From Nitriliruptoraceae bacterium (GTDB lineage: Bacteria > Actinomycetota > Nitriliruptoria > Nitriliruptorales > Nitriliruptoraceae), in NCBI GenBank assembly GCA_003554005.1, contig PWEU01000118.1, positions 1 through 14,405 on the forward strand: a DNA stretch of 14,405 bases. The letters are read 5' to 3'. Position numbers and translations under genes: made by a program. Shown piece after piece: positions 8,602 through 14,405 of the stretch. How positions within the stretch are numbered: the stretch's first letter is position 1; every line of letters starts with the position of its first letter. Below the pieces are notes generated by a model. The model saw only the letters and a program-made list of their open reading frames with translations. It did no database searches and was not told the origin of the DNA.

Positions 8602-9453
8602 GACGCTGACGTGGACGCTGGAGCCGGTGCTGAGCACCGCGCCGTCAACCTCGCCAACTGGGAGGCGCGGGTCCCGCTGCACGCCGCGTCCTCGGAGTAC
8701 GCGCTGGACCGCTACGCCGCCGAGCCGGAGCACCTGTCCGACGTCGTCGCGGCCGACGCGCACCACCTCGGCGACCTCACGGGGCTCGACGTCGTGCACC
8801 TGCAGTGCCACATCGGGACCGACACGGTGTCCCTGGCGCGGCTCGGCGGGCGGGTCACGGGCGTGGACTTCTCCCCCGCCGCCCTCGAGGTGGCTCGGGA
8901 GCTGAGCCAACGGTCGGGGACGCCGGCCACCTTCGTGGAGTCGGACGTCGAGGGCGCCGACGCGCTCCTCGGACCGAACTTCGACCTGGTCTACACCTCG
9001 GTGGGGGCGATCACCTGGCTGCCCTCGATCGCACGCTGGGCCCGGGTCGTCGCCGGGCTGCTGCGTCCCGGTGGGCGGCTCTACCTGCGCGACGCCCACC
9101 CGATGCTGCTGACCGTCGACGAGGCCCGCCCCGACGGGGACCTCGTCATCACCCCCCCCTACTTCGAGCGGGCCGGCGGCCAGCGCTGGAGCGACACCGC
9201 GACCTACGCCGGCGACGGCGAGGTGGCCGCCCCCGACACGGTCGACTTCCCCCACGGCCTCGGCGAGACGGTGCAGGCCGTGCTGGACGCGGGCCTGCAG
9301 CTGACGCGGCTGCACGAGGGCGACACCCTCGACTGGTGCTTCGCGCCGTGGATGGAGCGGCTCGACGACGGCACGCTGCGCTGGCGGCTGCCGGCCGAGC
9401 GGCGGGACCTCGTGCCGACCGAGTTCACGCTCGAGGCGGTGCTGCCGGGCTGA
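8599..9453 (+). CDS. Class I SAM-dependent methyltransferase linked to the ole operon
   Basis: The protein has 284 residues. The start at ATG 8599 is the last ATG of the 13-bp repeat array; GTG 8611 is an in-frame alternative. Residues 1-10 (MDADVDAGAG) are encoded by decayed repeat units and are probably not part of the fold. The conserved protein begins near NLANWEARVPLHAAS (17-31). SAM-binding motif I is LDVVHLQCHIGTDT (63-76), with QCHIG in place of the usual GxGxG, and D90 in TGVDFS should bind the ribose. VYTSVGAITWLP and LLRPGGRLYLRD are the motif IV and post-motif segments. This QCHxGxDT type is common in actinobacteria as stand-alone methyltransferases whose substrates are unknown. 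Position suggests co-translation with oleD, so a substrate linked to the olefin or beta-lactone pathway is possible; this is inference. Confidence 0.87.
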   Translation: MDADVDAGAGAEHRAVNLANWEARVPLHAASSEYALDRYAAEPEHLSDVVAADAHHLGDLTGLDVVHLQCHIGTDTVSLARLGGRVTGVDFSPAALEVARELSQRSGTPATFVESDVEGADALLGPNFDLVYTSVGAITWLPSIARWARVVAGLLRPGGRLYLRDAHPMLLTVDEARPDGDLVITPPYFERAGGQRWSDTATYAGDGEVAAPDTVDFPHGLGETVQAVLDAGLQLTRLHEGDTLDWCFAPWMERLDDGTLRWRLPAERRDLVPTEFTLEAVLPG

Positions 9454-9456
9454 GAC

Positions 9457-9543
9457 GCGCGGGCGGCGCGGGCGGCGCGGGCGGCCAGGGCGGCGCGGGC
9501 GGCGCGGGCGGCACGGGCGGCGCGGGCGGCGCGGGCGGCGCGG
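9457..9543 (+). repeat. Nine 9-bp tandem repeats (GCGCGGGCG) directly after the methyltransferase
   Basis: Nine units of GCGCGGGCG run from 9457 to 9537, followed by a partial GCGCGG. Unit 4 reads GCCAGGGCG and unit 7 GCACGGGCG; the others are identical. One frame would read Gly-Gly-Ala, like PE-PGRS repeats, but it has no start or gene context. The array starts three bases after the stop of the methyltransferase gene. Confidence 0.88.
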
Positions 9544-9573
9544 TTGCCGGCCAGCGGGCGCGGTTGCCGGCCA
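9538..9573 (+). repeat. 16-bp direct repeat, two copies 20 bases apart
   Basis: GCGCGGTTGCCGGCCA occurs at 9538-9553 and 9558-9573, separated by GCGG. The first copy grows out of the end of the 9-bp array, so the two repeat families are joined. Confidence 0.8.
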
Positions 9574-9626
9574 CGGCTGACCGGGTGCGTGCCCCGCAGC
9601 GACCACGTGGCCGGCGTGGGGACGTC

Positions 9627-9648
9627 AGCCGGCCACCGCTGGCCGGCT
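9627..9648 (+). terminator. Strong hairpin, candidate terminator of the ole operon
   Basis: AGCCGGCCA (9627-9635) and TGGCCGGCT (9640-9648) form a perfect 9-bp stem with loop CCGC. It lies 174 bases after the methyltransferase stop and before the next promoter. There is no U-tract. Its arms contain the GCCGGCCA octamer that recurs nearby, so it could instead be a protein site. Confidence 0.45.
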
Positions 9649-9852
9649 CACCACCCCGCGCGGCGACGACGACCCCTCTGCGCTGGACCGCCCACCACCG
9701 TCGGAGAGCCGGCCACGCAGCCAGTCACCTCGGCGGCCACGCCGTCGGCGCTCACCGGCCCGGGACTACGCTGCGAGGGGTTCGCACCACGCGGGATCTC
9801 GCGGTCCGCCGGTTCGGTCGGGTCCGCCGGGTCCATGAGCGGAGGCACCGGC

Positions 9853-10638
9853 ATGACGAACAGCGCAGCTGAGCGGTGGGCCGCAGCGCTGGCCCGCTGG
9901 CGCATCCCCGACGAGGTCGCGACCGTGCCGGCAACCACCGGCTTCCCGGTCCAGCGGTTCGCCGACATCGCCGATCTGTCCGTGACCCTCGACTCGCCCT
10001 CCCGTCGGATCGCGACCGCGGCACTACCGATCGGTGGCAGCGTGCTGGACGTCGGCTGCGGTGCAGGCGCCGGGAGCCTGGCGTTGGCACCGCCGGCGGC
10101 TCGGCTGATCGGCGTCGACATCCAGGCCAGCATGCTGGAGGCCTTCCGTGAGCGGGCACTGGCCCGGGGGGCCACCGCGACCGGGGTGCTCGGACCGTGG
10201 CAGGAGGTGCTGGACGACCTCGCCGGCGCCGACGTGGTGGTCAGCCACCACACCGCCTACGGCACGCCTGAGCTCGACCAGTTCGGCCACGCGCTGGCCG
10301 CCAAGGCACGCCGCCGGGTGGTGCTCGAGCTCAGCGCCGAGCACCCGACCGCCTGGACGCGCCCCTACTGGCAAGCGATCCATGGCATCGAGGCCCCCAG
10401 CGGACCGACCAGCGACGATGCTGCCGAGGTCCTGCGCGAGACCGGGATCGACGTCGAGGTGGAGCACTGGGAGGAGGCCGCGCCGCTGCCGCCGGAGTCC
10501 GAGGAGGACCAGCTGCGGTACCTCCGCCGGCGGCTGCGGGTCGGTGAGGAGCGGGACGAGGAACTGCTCGACCTGCTGCGCGATCATCCCCGTCCGGCCT
10601 GGCGTCACGTGACCACCTTGTGGTGGCCGGTCACCTGA
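9853..10638 (+). CDS. Class I SAM-dependent methyltransferase, substrate unknown
   Basis: The protein has 261 residues. I chose ATG 9853 because GGAGG (9841-9845) lies 7 bases upstream; ATG 9835 in the same frame has no ribosome binding site. The N-terminal 55 residues are helical (AAERWAAALARWRIPDEV), followed by motif I VLDVGCGAG (64-72), GVDIQASML near residue 90 with the ribose-binding Asp, and VVVSHHTAYGTPEL at motif IV. The last third is charged (EEAAPLPPESEEDQLRYLRRRLRVGEERDEELLDLL) and ends TTLWWPV. This is a generic Methyltransf_11/25-type domain and is not close to the QCHIG enzyme upstream. Similar small methyltransferases with a C-terminal acidic helix are common in actinobacteria, without known function. 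It appears to be transcribed alone and converges with the membrane protein gene at 10690. Confidence 0.85.
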   Translation: MTNSAAERWAAALARWRIPDEVATVPATTGFPVQRFADIADLSVTLDSPSRRIATAALPIGGSVLDVGCGAGAGSLALAPPAARLIGVDIQASMLEAFRERALARGATATGVLGPWQEVLDDLAGADVVVSHHTAYGTPELDQFGHALAAKARRRVVLELSAEHPTAWTRPYWQAIHGIEAPSGPTSDDAAEVLRETGIDVEVEHWEEAAPLPPESEEDQLRYLRRRLRVGEERDEELLDLLRDHPRPAWRHVTTLWWPVT

Positions 10639-10689
10639 GGCCCCGGATCGCCCTCGCCGGAGGTTGGCGGCCGGCAGCGGTGCGCTCAC

Positions 10690-11196
10690 TCAGTCGGTCT
10701 GCTGCGAGCGCCACGCGGCCTGGGCCCGCGACTCCAGCCGCAGCCACGGGTACACCGGGCCGCACACCACCGGGATGAGGAACAGCGGGCTGACCGGCGG
10801 CACGCCGAAGGTCACCACGAGCACGCCCCCGACCAGCACCGCGAGCCCCAACGTCGTCGTGAGCGGCGCCCGGGCCGACCACCGCAGCACCAGGCCCGGA
10901 CCACCATCTCGCGTCATGGTCGCGGCGCGAACCTCGATGTAGCGTGCGACCAGACGCGCCGAGGTGGAGCGCTGGTCCCCGCTCGCGCCTGTCGCTGCCT
11001 CATCGGCCGCCGCTGGCGCGGCCTGCTCGCCGGGATCCTCGGGCGGTGCCGGTCCGAGGAGGTCGGAGATGTCGTCCGGGATGTCGTCGGGAGTCAGGTC
11101 GGACAGGTCATCGGGCACCTCGCCGGGCGGACCGCCGTTCGACCTCTCATCCGGCAGATCATCGCGGTGATCGTCGTTCCAGGGGTCCTGTGGCAC
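10690..11196 (-). CDS. Two-helix membrane protein with acidic N-terminal region, function unknown
   Basis: The protein has 168 residues if it starts at GTG 11196-11194, which has GGAG 5 bases upstream on the minus strand. The in-frame ATG at 11250 lies inside a good promoter and lacks a ribosome binding site. Residues about 1-75 are hydrophilic, rich in Asp and Pro, with the repeated pattern PDDLSD, TPDDIPDDISDLL. A middle segment (STSARLVARYIEVRAATMTRD) may be an amphipathic helix. Two hydrophobic helices follow (LTTTLGLAVLVGGVLVVTFG and SPLFLIPVVCGPVYPWL), then a basic cytoplasmic end (RLESRAQAAWRSQQTD). I do not recognise the family. The layout suggests an inner-membrane protein with a long disordered acidic tail. 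Confidence 0.72.
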   Translation of the reverse strand: MPQDPWNDDHRDDLPDERSNGGPPGEVPDDLSDLTPDDIPDDISDLLGPAPPEDPGEQAAPAAADEAATGASGDQRSTSARLVARYIEVRAATMTRDGGPGLVLRWSARAPLTTTLGLAVLVGGVLVVTFGVPPVSPLFLIPVVCGPVYPWLRLESRAQAAWRSQQTD

Positions 11197-11236
11197 CTCG
11201 GCTCCAACACGTGGACAGCGCCTTCGAGGACCCTCC

Positions 11237-11266
11237 AGGGTACGCGACATGCCTGCCGCGGGTCAG
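11237..11266 (-). promoter_or_regulatory. Promoter of the two-helix membrane protein gene
   Basis: On the minus strand CTGACC (11266-11261) and TACCCT (11242-11237) are separated by 18 bases and match actinobacterial -35 (TTGACC-like) and -10 (TANNNT) boxes. The start of transcription would be near 11230, giving a leader of about 33 bases to GTG 11196. This is the best promoter match in the window. Confidence 0.55.
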
Positions 11267-11394
11267 GGCCGGAGTGCGGTACGAGCGGCCAGGTCCGCGA
11301 CGTCGACACCTGTCGGCGCGGCAGGGGCGGGGCGCCCCGAAACGACGCCGTGTCGCCACGGCAACCGGACGCACGGCCGCCGTTCCCCACGACA

Positions 11395-11437
11395 CCATCC
11401 CGCCGGGTTACGGTGCCCTGACCCCCGCCCGGGATGG
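11395..11437. promoter_or_regulatory. Inverted repeat around the putative MFS promoter, possible operator
   Basis: CCATCCCG (11395-11402) and CGGGATGG (11430-11437) are perfect 8-bp inverted arms 27 bases apart. The -10-like TACGGT (11409-11414) and the expected transcription start near 11421 lie between them. No regulator gene is in the window. Confidence 0.35.
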
Positions 11438-11511
11438 CCCACAACCTCGACGGCCAGGGCGGTCCCCCACCACACTCCCAGAGAGCGCCGGACCGGCAGC
11501 AGGGAGCGAGC

Positions 11512-12798
11512 ATGACCGACACGCAGGCAGCGACCACGCAGGACGAGGCGTTCTCCTACGGCCAGATCTGGTGGATCGGCGCGGGCTTCCTCGGGGTGAT
11601 GCTGACCTTCAGCGCCTACAACGCCTTCGTCCCGATCATGTACTCGGAGTTCATCGACAGCCGGGCGTTGATCGGGCTGCTGATGAGCACCGACAACCTC
11701 ATCGGGCTGCTGCTGATCCCGGTGATCGGCGCCTGGTCGGACCAGATGAACCACCGCCTCGGTCGCCGGCTGCCGTTCATCGTGGTCGCGGTCCCGGTCG
11801 CGGCCATGACCTTCTTCGCCATCCCCTACGCGGCGGTGGCGCTGTGGTCGCTGATCATCGTGGAGATCGTCTTCACGATCGCGATGCACACCTACCGCGG
11901 GCCGGTGATCAGCCTGATGCCGGACCACACCCCGCCCGAGAAGCGGTCCACGGGCAACGGGATCATCAACGTCATGGGCGGCATCGGGACCCTGGCGACC
12001 TTCGCCGGGCTCAGCCTGCTCTACGACATCGACCCGCGGCTGACCTTCGGCATCGGCGCCGCGGTGCTGGTGCTCACCGGCCTGATCGTCTACCGCAAGG
12101 CCGACCGACACCCGCCCTACGTCGACAACGTCGATGACCGTCGGCCAGCGCCGCTGGCCGATGCCGTCGGGGGCTTCAAGATCCTGCTCAAGCGCCCCAA
12201 CCGGGGCCAGTTCTACCTTCTGGCCGCGATGTTCGCCTACTACATCGGCTTCGCCGGCCTCGACGCGATGTTCCCGCTCTACGGCGTGAACGTGCTCGGG
12301 CTCACACCGGGGCGTGCCGCCTTCATCCTGCCCGCCTTCGCCGGAGCGTTCCTCGTCGCTGCCTTCTTCGCCGGGCTGATCGGCACCAGGCTCGGCAAGA
12401 TCCCGACGATGCTGCTGGGGCTCGGTTCCATCCCGGTGCTGTTCGTGATCGCCGCCCCGATCCGCAACGTGACGGTGCTGATGGTGGTGTTCGTCGTCGG
12501 GGGGCTGGCCTGGGCGCTGGTCAACGTGCAGGCGATGCCGCTGATCGCCGACCTGGGCGGCCGCAACCGGATCGGGTTCTACATCGGCATGTACTACCTG
12601 TTCACCATGGTCGGGCAGATGCTCGGCTCCCCGGTGATCGGCGCGGTGATGGACCTGTTCGGGGACGGCGCGATGTTCTACGGCGCCGCCGGGGCCTACG
12701 CGCTCGGGTTCGTGCTGCTACGTCGGGGACGGGCGCTGCTGCCCGCCAGCCCCGAGGAGCTCGCCCGACGCGAAGCCGAGCTCGGCCGGGAGGCGTGA
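11512..12798 (+). CDS. MFS transporter, SLC45/sucrose-proton symporter-like
   Basis: The protein has 428 residues. ATG 11512 has AGGGAG 5 bases upstream. About 12 hydrophobic helices are visible. The loop 2-3 region reads STDNLIGLLLIPVIGAWSDQ then NHRLGRRLPFIVV: D61, N62, G73, S76-D77, R82, G84-R85-R86 and P88. This TDN...GxxSD...LGRRxP pattern is typical of the SLC45/glycoside-pentoside-hexuronide side of the major facilitator superfamily, which carries out sugar-cation symport. Loop 4-5 has TYRGPVISLMPDHTPPEKRSTGNG, also typical (RSTGNGI). A basic loop (residues about 197-228) divides the two halves. The C-terminus is a charged tail (SPEELARREAELGREA). The substrate cannot be told from sequence; a sugar or glycoside is most likely. 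The stop is directly followed by the remains of a hydrolase gene. Confidence 0.85.
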   Translation: MTDTQAATTQDEAFSYGQIWWIGAGFLGVMLTFSAYNAFVPIMYSEFIDSRALIGLLMSTDNLIGLLLIPVIGAWSDQMNHRLGRRLPFIVVAVPVAAMTFFAIPYAAVALWSLIIVEIVFTIAMHTYRGPVISLMPDHTPPEKRSTGNGIINVMGGIGTLATFAGLSLLYDIDPRLTFGIGAAVLVLTGLIVYRKADRHPPYVDNVDDRRPAPLADAVGGFKILLKRPNRGQFYLLAAMFAYYIGFAGLDAMFPLYGVNVLGLTPGRAAFILPAFAGAFLVAAFFAGLIGTRLGKIPTMLLGLGSIPVLFVIAAPIRNVTVLMVVFVVGGLAWALVNVQAMPLIADLGGRNRIGFYIGMYYLFTMVGQMLGSPVIGAVMDLFGDGAMFYGAAGAYALGFVLLRRGRALLPASPEELARREAELGREA

Positions 12799-12799
12799 C

Positions 12800-13123
12800 C
12801 AGCGCGACCTCGACGACGGGGTGTTGGACGGTGAGCGGCTGCTCCCCGAGGGCTGGGTGGCAGCGTCCACCACGCCCGTGGCCGGCGCGACCGAGACCCC
12901 CTACGGGCCCCAGTGGTGGTTGAACGAGGGACCCGACGGGTAGCAGCGGATGCCGAGCGTCCCCGCCGACGCCTACTGGGCGTCGGGTAACGAGGAGCAG
13001 CAGGTGGTCGTGGTGCCCTCCGAGGAGCTGGTCGCGGTCCGGCTCGGCTTCAGCGGCGCCGTCTCCGGGGTGGAGTGGGGGCTGGAGCCGATGCTCGCCG
13101 GCATCGTGGACGCGCTCGACTGA
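12800..13123 (+). pseudogene. C-terminal remnant of a beta-lactamase-family serine hydrolase
   Basis: The frame from 12800 to the TGA at 13121-13123 reads DGVLDGERLLPEGWVAAST, YGPQWWLNEGPDG, then a TAG at 12941-12943, then ADAYWASGNEEQQVVVVPSEEL and VAVRLGFSG. This is the C-terminal part of the class C beta-lactamase/6-aminohexanoate-dimer hydrolase family (the DGERLLPEGWV segment, the WWLN strand and the xGxxxQxVxVxPxxxLVxVRLG strand pair, which carries the third active-site motif). The N-terminal two thirds, with the SxxK and YxN motifs, are absent, and the remnant begins within two bases of the MFS stop. The internal TAG confirms loss of function. Downstream of the TAG, ATG 12950 could start a short peptide, but it would lack an active site. 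Confidence 0.85.
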
Positions 13124-13134
13124 CCGCGCGGCGC

Positions 13135-13174
13135 TGCCGTCAGCCGCCCGGCGGTGCCGTCAGCCGCCCGGCGG
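13135..13174 (+). repeat. 20-bp tandem duplication at the 3' end of the lipoprotein gene
   Basis: TGCCGTCAGCCGCCCGGCGG occurs at 13135-13154 and again at 13155-13174. The second copy contains the minus-strand stop (13160-13162) of the LppM-type gene; the first repeats that end just outside it. The inner CCGCCCGGCGG is nearly self-complementary, so each copy could form a small hairpin and the pair might act as terminator between the convergent pseudogene and lipoprotein gene. Confidence 0.8.
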
Positions 13175-14362
13175 TGGTGGCGGCGTCGGCGGCTGCGGCC
13201 GGTCGTCCGGGGGCGAGCTGGGTGGCGTCGGGGGCGCGCTCGGCGGCGGCTCGCTCGCCGGGGGCGCGCTCGGCGGCGGCTCGCTCGGCGGCTCAGGCTG
13301 CGACGGCGGGGGCGCGCTCCCCGGCGGGACCTGACCGAGCGGCTGGGTCTGGTCCCACTGGCCGGCGGGTGGTGGCGAGCCTTCCCACTGCTGGTTCGCT
13401 GCCGGGGTCTGGTCCCACGCGCCAGGAGCCGCGGCCGTGGCCGTCGGTGCTCCAGCCGCTACCGCAGCGGCCTCCTGCTCCTTGCCACGCCCCCGCAGGA
13501 GCAGGAGCAGGAGCGCCAGCAGCAGGAGCGCACCACCGGTGATGGCGCCCAGCAGCAGGGTGGACAGCCCGCCCTCGTCGTCCTGGAGGTCCACGACGGC
13601 TACCGGGGCCTCCTCCTCGGGCTCCTCGGCCGGTTCCTCCACCTCCTCGGCCGGTTCCTCCACCTCGTCGACCGGCTCCTCGGGCTCCTCGGCCGGTTCC
13701 TCCACCTCGTCGACGGGTTCCTCGGGTTCCTCGGCCGGTTCCTCCACCTCGTCGTCCTCGGGGGCCGGCGGACTGGCGCCCGAGAGGTCCATGACCACCT
13801 CGAGGCTGTCGGCACCGTAGGGGTCCCAGACCACGACGTTGCCGCCCTCGGCGATCCCGCCGGTCATCGACACCTGCGAGCCCGCGTGATCGATGCGGAC
13901 CTCACCACTGATGAAGTCGAGCCCGAACTCCTCGAGGGGGAACTCCTCGTCGAAGTCCTCGGTGACGTCGTCGTCGGGGCTGAGCGTCAGCGTCCAGGTG
14001 GTGTTGTCCTCGCTGATGAAGGACGAGCGCGGGAACGCGTCCGCGACCAGGCGGTCGAAGGCCTCACCGTCGCGGGCCTCGAACACCGCCGTGACCCGCT
14101 GGTTCTCCGGATCGGAGCTGTCGGCCTCCGCTGACACCAGGGTGACGCCGTCGATGTCCGAGGCGAGGTCGCCCTCGATCTCGTCCTCGAGGAAGTCTTC
14201 GGCGGGCCCGAAGAGCTGCGCGGCCTCGGCGTCGTAGGAGATCTCGAACGCGAGCCTCGCGGAGGTGTCGTCCGCGATCGCCATGTCGTAGTCGGTCCGG
14301 ATCTCGCAGGCGGCGATCACGAGCCCGGCGGCGGCGAGTACGAGGACGGTCGAGCGGCGCAT
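13160..14362 (-). CDS. LppM-type lipoprotein with transmembrane segment and Pro-rich tail
   Basis: The protein has 400 residues. ATG 14362-14360 has a strong GAGGGGGAG ribosome binding site. A lipoprotein signal peptide ends in the lipobox VIAAC, giving Cys19 as the lipidated residue. Residues about 20-195 form a domain of beta strands (YDMAIADDTSARLAFEISY, TAVFEARDGEAFDRLVADAF, TWTLTLSPDDD, VRIDHAGSQVSM) that resembles the LppM domain of mycobacterial lipoproteins; it often occurs with a C-terminal membrane helix. An acidic Glu/Pro repeat linker (about 200-252) leads to one hydrophobic helix (266-289, LSTLLLGAITGGALLLLALL) and the basic stop RGRGK. The C-terminal 105 residues are rich in Pro, Ala, Ser and Gln with two WDQT motifs, and should lie in the cytoplasm. 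LppM is implicated in phagosome trafficking in Mycobacterium; the role here is unknown. Confidence 0.85.
   Translation of the reverse strand: MRRSTVLVLAAAGLVIAACEIRTDYDMAIADDTSARLAFEISYDAEAAQLFGPAEDFLEDEIEGDLASDIDGVTLVSAEADSSDPENQRVTAVFEARDGEAFDRLVADAFPRSSFISEDNTTWTLTLSPDDDVTEDFDEEFPLEEFGLDFISGEVRIDHAGSQVSMTGGIAEGGNVVVWDPYGADSLEVVMDLSGASPPAPEDDEVEEPAEEPEEPVDEVEEPAEEPEEPVDEVEEPAEEVEEPAEEPEEEAPVAVVDLQDDEGGLSTLLLGAITGGALLLLALLLLLLRGRGKEQEAAAVAAGAPTATAAAPGAWDQTPAANQQWEGSPPPAGQWDQTQPLGQVPPGSAPPPSQPEPPSEPPPSAPPASEPPPSAPPTPPSSPPDDRPQPPTPPPPPGG
13231..13290 (-). repeat. 30-bp tandem repeat coding for ten Pro-rich residues
   Basis: Two copies (13231-13260 and 13261-13290) differ at one base. They encode the ten-residue SEPPPSAPPA-type repeat in the Pro-rich tail of the LppM-type protein. 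The length is a multiple of three, so copy change keeps the frame. Confidence 0.8.
13628..13756 (-). repeat. 42-bp repeats (with 21-bp half unit) coding for an acidic linker
   Basis: A segment starting GGCCGGTTCCTCCACCTCGT occurs at 13649, 13691 and 13733, 42 bases apart, with a half-unit offset copy at 13628. It encodes repeats of VDEVEEPAEEPEEP between the LppM domain and the membrane helix. All units are multiples of three. Confidence 0.85.
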
Positions 14363-14405
14363 GGTCTCCCCCTCACGTTCGGTGGCCAGGCCTGACCACG
14401 GCGTG
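14363..14405 (-). promoter_or_regulatory. Upstream region of the LppM-type gene, near-palindrome
   Basis: Only 43 bases are visible. TGGCCAGG (14383-14390) and CCTGACCA (14391-14398) form a palindrome with one mismatch, 21 bases before the start codon. It could be an operator, but the region is cut by the window edge and no promoter boxes can be assigned. Confidence 0.25.

Larger units (their letters stand above)
9454..9852. other. 399-base intergenic stretch with repeats and hairpins, no gene seen
   Basis: No credible gene was found between the two methyltransferases. The first half holds a 9-bp repeat array (9457-9543), a 16-bp direct repeat (9538-9573), CCACGTGG (9603-9610) and a strong hairpin (9627-9648). 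The second half should carry the promoter of the next gene; TACGCT at 9767-9772 fits a TANNNT -10 with a leader of about 75 bases, without a clear -35. The octamer GCCGGCCA or its complement occurs six times between 9546 and 9715. Confidence 0.6.
11197..11511. other. 315-base divergent intergenic region
   Basis: The left part holds the minus-strand promoter at 11237-11266. The right part leads to the MFS gene at 11512: TACGGT (11409-11414) fits a TANNNT -10, and an inverted repeat CCATCCCG (11395-11402) / CGGGATGG (11430-11437) encloses it. Nothing gene-like was seen in the middle. Confidence 0.5.

Noticed and set aside
9457..9573. Possible CRISPR array
   Set aside because: Units are 9 and 16 bp and lie head to tail without unique spacers.
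9835..9852. ATG 9835 as start of the second methyltransferase
   Set aside because: No ribosome binding site precedes it, while GGAGG is well placed for ATG 9853.
9454..9872. PE-PGRS-like Gly-Gly-Ala coding frame
   Set aside because: The frame enters from antisense-like reading of the methyltransferase gene and has no start or ribosome binding site at the repeats; these are better explained as intergenic tandem repeats.
10639..10689. Terminator between the convergent genes ending at 10638 and 10690
   Set aside because: Only short GCCG/CGGC pairings are possible; no stem stands out from the GC-rich background.

Overview
The window is about 14.4 kb of very GC-rich DNA. Strong third-position G/C bias, many GTG starts and purine-rich ribosome binding sites point to an actinobacterium. 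The LppM-type lipoprotein and the fused oleBC gene also fit that phylum, possibly a deep-branching class such as Nitriliruptoria; this placement is inference from composition and gene content only.

Layout. Bases 1-611 (minus) hold a cut-off SRPBCC-like gene. It is divergent from an unusual photolyase/cryptochrome relative (696-2015), whose FAD-binding half comes before its Rossmann-like half. A 56-residue two-helix membrane protein (2143-2313) and an MFS transporter (2345-3508, minus) converge on a hairpin that fills the 31 bases between their stops. The core of the window is an oleA-oleBC-oleD operon (3746-8558) for head-to-head hydrocarbon (long-chain cis-olefin) synthesis, followed by a SAM-dependent methyltransferase (8599-9453). 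A repetitive intergenic stretch (9454-9852) leads to a second, unrelated methyltransferase (9853-10638). Then come a two-helix membrane protein (10690-11196, minus), an SLC45-like MFS transporter (11512-12798), the remains of a beta-lactamase-family serine hydrolase (12800-13123) and an LppM-type lipoprotein with a transmembrane segment (13160-14362, minus).

How the genes work together. OleA condenses two fatty acyl-CoAs to a 2-alkyl-3-keto acid and OleD reduces the ketone. The OleC half of OleBC closes the hydroxy acid to a beta-lactone using ATP, and the OleB half decarboxylates it to the olefin. All key catalytic residues of these proteins can be found. The ole genes overlap by 4-bp GTGA junctions. 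The methyltransferase is linked to oleD by four perfect 13-bp repeats, each carrying a stop and a start codon, which looks like a translational re-initiation relay.

Most interesting items: the permuted photolyase-like protein with a four-cysteine set reminiscent of Fe-S photolyases; the stop-start repeat array; the methyltransferase attached to the ole operon; and the cluster of repeats and GCCGGCCA motifs at 9457-9715. No tRNA, rRNA, CRISPR array or insertion sequence was seen.
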